NCBI GenBank assembly: GCA_016721825.1
Contig: JADKHI010000001.1
Location: forward strand, 434,001 to 498,000
Length of the DNA: 64,000 bases
Origin: Flavobacteriales bacterium
GTDB lineage: Bacteria; Bacteroidota; Bacteroidia; Flavobacteriales_F; PHOS-HE28
Reading direction: 5' to 3'
Shown here: in pieces, positions 24,776 through 33,991 of the stretch
How the letters are laid out: each line of letters opens with the position of its first letter
How positions within the stretch are numbered: position 1 is the first letter of the stretch
Translations under genes and position numbers: made by a program
The notes under the pieces: model-generated
The model's database searches: none
Told to the model about the DNA's origin: nothing
The model's input: only the letters and a program-made list of their open reading frames with translations

Positions 24776-27700
24776 TTGGAACTGGTCGTTGGGATGCGCG
24801 TGTATCCTTTCTCCACCTTCTTCGCCCGCACCTTCTCCAGCTCACGTTGGGCAGTGGTCTCGTCCGCGAAGCTCTTCGTCAGCGACTGGCCGTTGGTTCC
24901 GATCCGGCCGTAGCGGACGGTGTACGACGGGCCTTCCTGCTTCACCTCCCAGAACTTCCGGCTGCCTTCTTCGGTGCATTCGTAGCGTTCGAAACCAGCC
25001 TCTGAGGGCGTGCTGGTCTGCGTCCCGATCACTTCTTCTGACAATTCGGCCGATTCAAGAAGCACGATGGGTTCCTCAGTGATCACGGCTTCCACATTGA
25101 CCGCCGTGATCTCAGGTGTCAGTTCCTCCACTTCCTGCACCCCGCTCAAGGCCTTGGCGATGCGGTCCACCACCAGCTCCGGTCGGTGGAACCAATCCTT
25201 TGCGAGCACGGTGATCACATTCCACCCGAAGGCCTTCAATAGCTCCGGTCGTTGGCAGTACTGCTCCAGCACGTCGTTGTTGCGGTAGTGCACATCGGAA
25301 TCCACCAGAATGCCGAGCCGGTAGCCATGTCCATCCACCGAACGCACGGCCAGGTCGCAGCGGAAGTAGGAGCTTCCGACCTGCTGGTCCACGGTGTGGC
25401 CTTCCGCTTGGAGCCGCACGGCGATCTGCCGTGTCACCGAAGCCACATGCTCGCTGCGATGGTCCGCGTGATGCAGGGAGAGACCGTCCAAAACCTGCGC
25501 TGCGCCCCGCTGTTCCCCGGCGCTCATCCGTTCCGCATAGAGCAGGAAGCGACGCAGGAAGTTGGCGCCTTCGTTGTACTCGTTGCTGATGTCCGTGGCG
25601 GTGATGGAGCTGACGATGGCCATGTGGCGTTTGGCGCGTGAGAAGATCACGTTGAGGCGTTTCTCCCCGCCACGCCGGTTGATCGGCCCGAAGTTCATGA
25701 GCATGCGGCCGTTCGGGTTCGGGCCGTAGCAAACGCTCATGATGATGATGTCGCGCTCATCACCCTGCACGTTCTCCAGGTTCTTGATGAAGAGCCCCAC
25801 GAACTGGTCGTCCTCCACGCGTTGGTATTCCTCCTCCAAGCGCGTCTCGAAGGCGCGGTCCTCGTTGGCCAGTTGCAGCAGTGCCTCTTCGATGGCGCTC
25901 TGCTGTTCCAGGGAGAAGGCCACCACGCCGATGCTGCGCCCCTGGCCGATGAGCTGCTTGATGAGCAGCGCGATGTAGTTCGCCTCGTGTTCGTTGCGCC
26001 GCTCGTGATAGACCCCGTGCTTCAGCTGGTGGAAGCTGATGGGGCGGTCGCTGAGCGCGGTGATGAAACGCTCGGCATCCTCCGTGCGCTCAGCGAGGAT
26101 GGCGGTACTGTCGGCATGCGGAAGCTGCTGGTCCGGGATGGTCAAAAGGCCCCGCCGGTAGAACGCGGCATTGCTGAAGCTGATGAGGCTTTCGTGGCGG
26201 CTTCGGTAGTGCCAGCCGAGCATGACGCCGGGCAACTTTCGCACCCCTTGGCTCAGCAGGCTGTCCGCATCGAGGCTGATACCGATGCGGTCCTCGGTGG
26301 CCTCTTCATCCTCATCCACTTCGCCCGCTGTGGTATTGAAGAAGTTGGTCGGTGGCATCTGCATCTCGTCGCCCACGATGATCGTCTGTCCTGTGCGGAA
26401 CAGCGCCGGGACGCCTTCCTCCAAGGTGATCTGGCTGGCCTCGTCGTAGATCACCACATCGAAGAGCTGGGTGTCCAGCGGCAGGATGTCGCTCACGCTC
26501 TGCGGGCTCATCAGCCACACCGGCTTCAGGCCCATCACCACCGGGCCGCTCTCCTTGCCGATGAGCTCTCGGATGCTCTTGTACCGCATGCTCTTTCCGA
26601 ACTCATTCTCCAGGATACGGCGCCCGGCGGTCCAGTTCTTCTTCAACTCCCGGTCCTCGGCGTTCATGCCGGTCACAGAAGTATCCGAGCGCTTCACGTT
26701 CTGGCGGAACTGCGCTCGCACCGAAGCGCGGATGTGCTCAACGTTCACATCGAGATATTGCGTTTGCAACAGGTTCAGCTGCTTCACGCTGTGCAGGATG
26801 GTGAGGCCATCGAGCTTGTCGAACAGGCGGTCGGCGCGATACACCTCGCGCAGGCTCTTGTAGCCCGTGAGGTAGGCCATGGCATCAGGACCGATCCGTT
26901 GGCGCGTCAGGAAAGTCCGCATCAACGGCGACTGCGCGGCGAGATCACGCAGGTAAGGGACCAGGCCGGAGAACGTATCCAGCGCCTTGCGGACATCATT
27001 CTGCCAGCGTTCCACGCCGCTCAGCTCGAGCTCGGCGAAGTGCTCGTTCAGCGGGCGCACCAGCTCACTGAAACGATCGAGATCTCCGCTCAAGGCAGCT
27101 AGCTCGCCAATGTCGCTCGGCGTCATGGCCAGCAAGGCCTCCCACTTCGCTTCAAGCTGGCTGCCACGGATCGCACTCACAAGCTCACGCGAAAGAGCAT
27201 TGTCCTCCATTCCGGATCGCTCCTGCACGCCCTGCTTCAGCTCTTCAACCGCACGCCGCTGGTCGTACTCTGCACACAGGTCCGCGAGCAACTTGCCCAC
27301 TTCCGGCTTCACCTGGTGTGCGGAGAAGGCGTAGCTCGCGTTCACCAGCTTGTTGAGGCGGCGGTAAGTGCCGTTGAGGAACTTGAAGAAGCCTTTGCTC
27401 ACCTGCTGCCATTGGTCACGGGCCGCATAAGCGTCGGTCGCGGTCAGCTTCTGTTTCCAATGCTTGTTCAACGCAGTGGCCTTCTCCGTGGCGCGCTCCT
27501 GCTTGTCGATGGCGGCGATGTCCTTGTCGAAGCGCTGGGCTTCCACAGTGCCCGATCGGAAGATGCCGAGCTGGTCCTTCCGCGCGATCGGCTCCAGGCT
27601 GCGCGCACCGCTCACCAGTGCGATCACCTCGCCCAAGGTGCGACCCTGCCCTGCCGGAAAGTCGATGGCATCGAAGCGCTCGTTCAGTGTCTCCCAAAGG

Positions 27701-30222
27701 GATGCCGCGCGGTCCAGCAGTTCGCTCGCACGACCAACAGGATGCTCTTGCTGGACGAGACCAACCTGTGCCGCGATCAAGGGATGATCGGCCAGCAGGG
27801 TGGAACGACCCTGGTCCTTCAATGCCGCCGCGAGTTCGCGCACCAAGCGCTCCACCGCCAGCCACGACGCGTGGTCCGGGATGCGCTCCAAGGTGATGGC
27901 ATCGATGTCATGCAAGGTCTCGTTGCGATCGGTGATCAAGCGGTCGAGCAGGTCGTTGAGCGGAATACCGATGGCCTGCTCCGTGCTGCGCATGCGCTGG
28001 TGGAAGTGCTCCAACTTGCCCAGCTCCTCCTCCATCCGCGCGATCACCGACTCGCGCTTACGCGCGATGGAACGCTCATCCAAGGTGCTCTTCAGGAACG
28101 CCTCATACGTGTCCTTCAGGTTCAGGATGAAGGCCTTCTTGTCGGCCTGCGAATCGTGCACGCGGCAGCAGACCTCGTCCAGATCGCGTTGTTTCAGGCG
28201 GTGGTAAACGACATCCAAGGCAGCGCGCTTCTCGCAGACGAAGAGCACCTTCTTCCCCGCGCCGACATAGTAGGCGATGAGGTTGGTGATCGTCTGTGAC
28301 TTGCCCGTTCCGGGCGGACCTTGGATGATGTAGCTCTTTCCGCTCGCGGCCTGCTCGATGGCCCGGGTCTGGGTGGGGTCGGCCTGAATGATCGGGAAGC
28401 GGTCTGCCAACGGAGCTCTCGCCAATGCGGCTTCTTCGGTCGGCCGTGGCTGATCGCTGAACAACAGACTGAACACCTCGTCCTTCGCGCTGGCGCCGAT
28501 GATGTGGTCGTAGTCGCGCACCAGCGACATGCGGCGCGCGTTGAAGTTGCCGAGGGTGACGTTGCACAGGTCGACCTCCCAGTGGTAGGGGTTGCTGTCA
28601 CCCTCCTCCACCGTGTTGTAGAAACTGCGACCGGCATTTCCCTTGGCGAAGTCCTGCCCGGGCCGGATGTCCTCATTGATGATGTACTCGAAGGTGCTTG
28701 CCGCAGGCCTGACCTTCTGTTGGTAGAGCTGCAGCCCCAGCGGTGTGAAGCCCTGATCCGCGTAGGAATAGCTGTATCGCTTGGGGTCCAGTTTGCGGGA
28801 ATGACGGGCAGTGCGCAACAAGGTGCGCGTGTAGGCCTGACGTGCAGCCGCATGCACGAGCTCGATGCGCGGCTTGTCCACCAGCGCCAGCTCGATCTCC
28901 GAACCGCTGGCCTTGGCCTGCTGCCGGATGCTGCTCACCAAGTCCTCCACCGACGATTCCTCCAGGTCGATGCTGTCAGGTAGTTCAATGCCGTAGAGCT
29001 CACGCAGGTAGTGCACGAGCACCGGGTTCACCTCGGCCTCGGTGGTGTCGCACTCCACCACGTACTGGTCCTTGACGCCCTTGCGTCGCACCAGCTCCAC
29101 TGGCACCAACAAGAGCGGCGAGCTCATCTTCTCGTTGCCATGCTCCTTGAAATTCGTCCATCGCAGGAAGGCGATCACCAAGCGCAGCGGGTTCATGCCG
29201 AACTCGTTGACGCTCTTACGCGCCTCGCTACGCACCTTGTCCAGCTTGGGCGCCAGGTAGGGCCGCTCCTTCAGGTCGAGGTAGCCGGTGAGCACCAGCT
29301 TCTTCTTCCCGATGAGCTTGTCCTGCACACTCTTGTTCCAGGTGATGAGCGAAGCGGGATCGATGTTCTTGTGATCGAGCAGGGGCGGCACGCTGGCCAC
29401 GGTGAGGTTCACGAAGCTCTCCGTGTCACGGAAGTGCAGGAGCTTGTTGCGGCGGCTGAGGTCGAAGAGGCGGCTCTTCAGCTTCGCCAGGATCCAGTTG
29501 TCGCGGGCGCTCAGGTCCTGCTGCCGAAAGCCCGCAGTGCGCGTGAGGTCCACATAGTTGTCCGGGTCGTATTGCCGGAAGTTCTTCAGTTTGGCGATGA
29601 CCTCATCGAGGCTTCGCGGACGGTCCTCGCGGTAGAGCGCGGTGCACTCGTAGATCACATTGACCAGCGCAGGATGGACCGTATCATCCAACTGGAAGAG
29701 GTTCTCGCGCGCATCCACGAAGGCCCCCAGCTCCTCGGGCAGGGAAAGGTCGAGCCCGAAGGCGAGGCTGGCCAGGAGCAGACCGCAATGATGGATGTCC
29801 GTGATCGGGTCGTGGTGCCCACGCTCCAGTTCCCAGGAATCGTAGCCCAGCAGGTACTTCGGTGCGGTCAGCGCTTCATCACCTTCGCGGACCAACGCGT
29901 TCCGATAGCCCTTGGGCACATCGTCCTCGACGAGTTCCTTCACTTCGCGTGTCACCACCACCGGCCCTTCCTGCTTGGGCTTGGTGAAAAGTTGGCGCTC
30001 GTTGCGGAGCGGGGCGCTGGTAAGCGAAAGGTCCAGGCACAGACGTCCCTCCTCCACGCGCACGGCCTCGTTCCGCCGCAGCCGCGCGACGCGACCTTCT
30101 GCGTGCACGCCATTGAGCGCCTCCAGCAACGGCATCGCGATGGCGATCACGTCATCGGTGCGCAGGCCGCCCTGCTCATCGCACTGGCGCAGGAATTCCT
30201 GTAGGTCCTTCGTGCCGGTCAT
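24772..30222 (-). CDS. Pseudokinase-DUF4011-SF1 helicase-nuclease-WGR multidomain protein
   Basis: 1816 residues. In order: a protein-kinase-like fold (about 1-215) with DIHHCGLLLASLAFG like the kinase alphaF helix, but HRDLKPxN is replaced by ARLRRNE and DFG by DLSL, so it is probably inactive; DUF4011 (about 235-470; RDNWILAKLKSRLFDLSRRN); an SF1 UPF1-like helicase with Walker A GPPGTGKS (635-642), a coiled-coil insertion, Walker B DEASQ (1260-1264), VGDEMQ, HYRSRHESL, QGDERDIIIMSV and LNVIFSRAKRHM (near 1528); a Vsr/MTES_1575-type nuclease fold (about 1597-1680; FRCDLAV, GILVDSDVHY, FGWNV, KDWF); a WGR-like domain (about 1748-1810; YGRIGTNG). It likely uses ATP to remodel and cut nucleic acid. 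All helicase motifs are intact. Confidence 0.93.
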   Translation of the reverse strand: MTGTKDLQEFLRQCDEQGGLRTDDVIAIAMPLLEALNGVHAEGRVARLRRNEAVRVEEGRLCLDLSLTSAPLRNERQLFTKPKQEGPVVVTREVKELVEDDVPKGYRNALVREGDEALTAPKYLLGYDSWELERGHHDPITDIHHCGLLLASLAFGLDLSLPEELGAFVDARENLFQLDDTVHPALVNVIYECTALYREDRPRSLDEVIAKLKNFRQYDPDNYVDLTRTAGFRQQDLSARDNWILAKLKSRLFDLSRRNKLLHFRDTESFVNLTVASVPPLLDHKNIDPASLITWNKSVQDKLIGKKKLVLTGYLDLKERPYLAPKLDKVRSEARKSVNEFGMNPLRLVIAFLRWTNFKEHGNEKMSSPLLLVPVELVRRKGVKDQYVVECDTTEAEVNPVLVHYLRELYGIELPDSIDLEESSVEDLVSSIRQQAKASGSEIELALVDKPRIELVHAAARQAYTRTLLRTARHSRKLDPKRYSYSYADQGFTPLGLQLYQQKVRPAASTFEYIINEDIRPGQDFAKGNAGRSFYNTVEEGDSNPYHWEVDLCNVTLGNFNARRMSLVRDYDHIIGASAKDEVFSLLFSDQPRPTEEAALARAPLADRFPIIQADPTQTRAIEQAASGKSYIIQGPPGTGKSQTITNLIAYYVGAGKKVLFVCEKRAALDVVYHRLKQRDLDEVCCRVHDSQADKKAFILNLKDTYEAFLKSTLDERSIARKRESVIARMEEELGKLEHFHQRMRSTEQAIGIPLNDLLDRLITDRNETLHDIDAITLERIPDHASWLAVERLVRELAAALKDQGRSTLLADHPLIAAQVGLVQQEHPVGRASELLDRAASLWETLNERFDAIDFPAGQGRTLGEVIALVSGARSLEPIARKDQLGIFRSGTVEAQRFDKDIAAIDKQERATEKATALNKHWKQKLTATDAYAARDQWQQVSKGFFKFLNGTYRRLNKLVNASYAFSAHQVKPEVGKLLADLCAEYDQRRAVEELKQGVQERSGMEDNALSRELVSAIRGSQLEAKWEALLAMTPSDIGELAALSGDLDRFSELVRPLNEHFAELELSGVERWQNDVRKALDTFSGLVPYLRDLAAQSPLMRTFLTRQRIGPDAMAYLTGYKSLREVYRADRLFDKLDGLTILHSVKQLNLLQTQYLDVNVEHIRASVRAQFRQNVKRSDTSVTGMNAEDRELKKNWTAGRRILENEFGKSMRYKSIRELIGKESGPVVMGLKPVWLMSPQSVSDILPLDTQLFDVVIYDEASQITLEEGVPALFRTGQTIIVGDEMQMPPTNFFNTTAGEVDEDEEATEDRIGISLDADSLLSQGVRKLPGVMLGWHYRSRHESLISFSNAAFYRRGLLTIPDQQLPHADSTAILAERTEDAERFITALSDRPISFHQLKHGVYHERRNEHEANYIALLIKQLIGQGRSIGVVAFSLEQQSAIEEALLQLANEDRAFETRLEEEYQRVEDDQFVGLFIKNLENVQGDERDIIIMSVCYGPNPNGRMLMNFGPINRRGGEKRLNVIFSRAKRHMAIVSSITATDISNEYNEGANFLRRFLLYAERMSAGEQRGAAQVLDGLSLHHADHRSEHVASVTRQIAVRLQAEGHTVDQQVGSSYFRCDLAVRSVDGHGYRLGILVDSDVHYRNNDVLEQYCQRPELLKAFGWNVITVLAKDWFHRPELVVDRIAKALSGVQEVEELTPEITAVNVEAVITEEPIVLLESAELSEEVIGTQTSTPSEAGFERYECTEEGSRKFWEVKQEGPSYTVRYGRIGTNGQSLTKSFADETTAQRELEKVRAKKVEKGYTRIPTTSSN

Positions 30223-30225
30223 GGG

Positions 30226-30630
30226 TCAGGGCCAATACTTGTAGGACACACTATCCGCAAAGACCGTGAACTGGTGCCAGCCGGAGGTTCTGTGCTCCAT
30301 ACTGTCCAAGACATGCACGCGCACAGCGCCATCCACTCCAAGCAAAGAGACTCTCACGGGGCAATGCGCTTCATGCTCCCACGTGGGGAAATTCTCACTG
30401 ACCGTATCCAAGAGCTGTTCTCTGTTGAACCTGTGAAGCAGTGCACACAGTTCCAAATCCAGCGCTTGTACATCCTGAGCGTCTGGACCAAGGCTGATGC
30501 CGACATGCACCGTGCTGTAGATCTGGCGACGCATCCGCCGACTCTCTAAGGCAACAAGCAGCACGCCGAGTAGTGCGAGCACACCGTGAGCGCCAACAAC
30601 CCAGGCTACTATGATCCACCGCTTGCTCAT
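30226..30630 (-). CDS. Small one-TM protein of the helicase operon
   Basis: 134 residues: one N-terminal membrane helix (about residues 6-27, VAWVVGAHGVLALLGVLLVA) followed by basic residues and a soluble domain of about 100 residues, probably cytoplasmic by the positive-inside rule if the N-terminus is out. No known domain was recognised. It lies 6 nt after the peptidase gene and 3 nt before the helicase gene, so it is translated within the same operon. Base composition looks slightly lower in GC than the flanking genes. Confidence 0.7.
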   Translation of the reverse strand: MSKRWIIVAWVVGAHGVLALLGVLLVALESRRMRRQIYSTVHVGISLGPDAQDVQALDLELCALLHRFNREQLLDTVSENFPTWEHEAHCPVRVSLLGVDGAVRVHVLDSMEHRTSGWHQFTVFADSVSYKYWP

Positions 30631-30636
30631 GCCCCC

Positions 30637-31851
30637 TCAATCCGCTTGCAGGCTTTCCTCCCCCACGTCCTTCATCTTCGCCAGCCCGGCCATGGCTCGC
30701 TCTTTCAGCAGCTTCAGCTCGCGGGCGCCCAGCTTCAGTTCCTTGCGCAGGATGGCCTCGAACTCGGTGCGCAGTTCCAGCAGCTCGACCAGCTCCAGCA
30801 CGTGCCCCAGCGGCACCTCCTCCTGCTCCCCATCGCAGCGGGCCACGTCCAGCAGCACGTAGCAGAGGTAATTCCGGGTGCCGTCGCTTGCGGCCTTCAC
30901 CTGTTCGCGCATGGCGTCGGTGACGAAGGCGTTCGGGCTGCGCTTGAGGTCCGGGAAGTAGCTGCGGCACAGCGCGGTCATGGCGGTGCTGTAGATCCAC
31001 TGCGGCTTCACGGCCACCTGTAGCAGGTCGTGCGTGAGCTGTTGAAGCTCCTTCTGGCGGAAGATGTCGAGGTTGTTGACGTCCAGTGGGCCGCGCACCA
31101 TGCGCTCGATCTTCTCCTGGGTATCGTTGGCGTTCGTATTCCAGTAGTGCAGGGCAAGGCAGCGCAGGTAGTTCTCCGGATGCGTGGGACCCTCACTGCC
31201 ACTGTTGTCCGCGTTGATCACCTCCTCCGCTTGCTGGATGAAGCTGGCCGTGTTCACCTGCGCCAGCCCGGTGTGCAGTTTCACGAGGCAGCTCAGTACC
31301 GCTTCCGCATCCTGCGCGGCCTGGAAGGCGCCCCGGTCGCAGAACAGCTCGACGTACAGGCTGTACAGACGTGCCGTTTCCACGTGGACGTCTTCGCTCC
31401 GCTCGTCGTTGGCGATGGCATAGGCCACGCGCGTGGTGACCTCGTGCTCGCCGCCATCGAGGTTGTAGAAGAGGTAGTGGGCCAGCTCGTGCCCCAGCAA
31501 GGCCAGCAGCTCCTTCTCTGTCAGCAGATCCATGAGGCGACCGCTCAGCACGATATGCGCCTCCTTGCCGATGATGGAGATGCCGGCGTTCAGCTGGGCT
31601 GTGTTCTGTTCCTGGTAGAGCGTGACCTCCGCATCAATGTTCAGGGCTTTGACGGCCTGCTGGGCCAGTGCGTAGGGCTTGGCGAAGGTCTCCGGGTCCA
31701 GGCGGTACGTGTTTTTCAGGAGGGCCGTTCGGTGGGATTGGGCCTGCTCCTCCTTCACCTGCTGCTCACTGAACCACTTCCACGTGCGTTCGCGCTGCTT
31801 GAAATGGTCGCGTAGCTGCAGGTGGAAGGGAAAGGGTACGAGCGTGTTCAT
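30637..31851 (-). CDS. Soluble M48-type zinc metallopeptidase with TerB-like C-terminus
   Basis: 404 residues from ATG 31851; no signal peptide or TM segment, unlike HtpX-type M48 peptidases. The zinc motif HELAH is at 121-125 within LLALLGHELAHYLF, and the third ligand Glu168 is in YVELFCDRGAF (ExxxD as in M48). The C-terminal segment (about 318-372) has LLDVARCDGEQEEVPL then acidic and leucine-rich helices, resembling TerB/DjlA-type domains with the DG motif. It is the first gene of the five-gene operon; a promoter at 31861-31889 precedes it. Possible role: proteolytic switch acting on an operon partner. Catalytic residues look intact. Confidence 0.85.
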   Translation of the reverse strand: MNTLVPFPFHLQLRDHFKQRERTWKWFSEQQVKEEQAQSHRTALLKNTYRLDPETFAKPYALAQQAVKALNIDAEVTLYQEQNTAQLNAGISIIGKEAHIVLSGRLMDLLTEKELLALLGHELAHYLFYNLDGGEHEVTTRVAYAIANDERSEDVHVETARLYSLYVELFCDRGAFQAAQDAEAVLSCLVKLHTGLAQVNTASFIQQAEEVINADNSGSEGPTHPENYLRCLALHYWNTNANDTQEKIERMVRGPLDVNNLDIFRQKELQQLTHDLLQVAVKPQWIYSTAMTALCRSYFPDLKRSPNAFVTDAMREQVKAASDGTRNYLCYVLLDVARCDGEQEEVPLGHVLELVELLELRTEFEAILRKELKLGARELKLLKERAMAGLAKMKDVGEESLQAD

Positions 31852-31860
31852 TGGCGCTTC

Positions 31861-31889
31861 CGAAACTAGCGAAGCGGACGGTACCCAAA
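31861..31889 (-). promoter_or_regulatory. Promoter of the peptidase-helicase operon
   Basis: On the minus strand TTTG (31889-31886) is followed by 17 nt and TAGTTTCG (31868-31861), ending 9 nt before the peptidase ATG. This is close to the Bacteroidota -33/-7 arrangement TTTG...TAnnTTTG. The -33 TTTG lies in the T-rich tail of the upstream terminator. Confidence 0.6.
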
Positions 31890-31894
31890 GCAAA

Positions 31895-31915
31895 AGCCCG
31901 GCTGATCACCGGGCT
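31895..31915 (-). terminator. Rho-independent terminator after the 40-residue ORF
   Basis: AGCCCGG-TGATCAG-CCGGGCT on the minus strand gives a 7-bp GC stem, followed by TTTGCTTT. It ends the transcript of the small gene at 31969-32091, just before the helicase operon promoter. Confidence 0.7.
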
Positions 31916-31968
31916 CTTGTGCTTGGCGCAGGGCTGGCCTGCGCTCAAGGTATGCGAAGGGACCAGCC

Positions 31969-32091
31969 TTAGGCGGTCTTCTCTTTCTTCGTGGGCTTCT
32001 GTTCGGCAGCCGCTTTCTCGGCCTTCAAGCGGGCGATCTTCTGGGTGGCTTTGCGCTTGCGGATGGCTTGCGCCTGTGAATCCTGTGCCAT
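31969..32091 (-). CDS. 40-residue Lys/Ala-rich small protein
   Basis: Forty residues, opening MAQDSQAQAIRKRKATQKIA and ending EQKPTKKEKTA. It is highly basic (about a quarter Lys/Arg) and predicted as a single charged helix. A perfect TACATTTG box lies 19 nt before the ATG and a terminator follows its stop, so it has its own transcription unit. Basic helices of this kind bind nucleic acid or ribosomes, but no family was recognised. Confidence 0.6.
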   Translation of the reverse strand: MAQDSQAQAIRKRKATQKIARLKAEKAAAEQKPTKKEKTA

Positions 32092-32110
32092 TGTTTCTCG
32101 GTTTGGGCTG

Positions 32111-32118
32111 CAAATGTA
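32111..32118 (-). promoter_or_regulatory. Candidate -7 box TACATTTG for the 40-residue gene
   Basis: TACATTTG on the minus strand matches TAnnTTTG at every fixed position and is 19 nt before the ATG at 32091. No TTTG -33 box is obvious at 17-21 nt upstream. Confidence 0.5.
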
Positions 32119-32144
32119 GGATTGTCCGGGGAATTGGCGAGCGA

Positions 32145-33836
<1,692 letters not shown>

Positions 33837-33844
33837 GCTGTTGG

Positions 33845-33862
33845 GGCGACGATATCGTCGCC
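33845..33862. repeat. 18-bp perfect palindrome before ettA
   Basis: GGCGACGATATCGTCGCC is its own reverse complement. It ends 8 nt before the ettA ATG and, as RNA, would fold as a 7-bp stem with a 4-nt AUAU loop where a ribosome lands. Confidence 0.75.
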
Positions 33863-33915
33863 TTGGTGTTAGGTGCTTTTCAATGTCCGCCGGCACGAAT
33901 GCGCCTACGGGGCGG

Positions 33916-33923
33916 CAAAGATC
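33916..33923 (-). promoter_or_regulatory. Candidate -7 box GATCTTTG for ettA
   Basis: On the minus strand GATCTTTGC lies about 79 nt before the ettA ATG; the same GATCTTTGC precedes murQ at 35766. It leaves a leader that includes the palindrome at 33845-33862. Confidence 0.35.
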
Positions 33924-33991
33924 GCTTTTCGGCGCGGATACGGGACCGCTTGGGGCCGATCCTTCATCCGGGTCCTACCAGTCCGCCTGCC

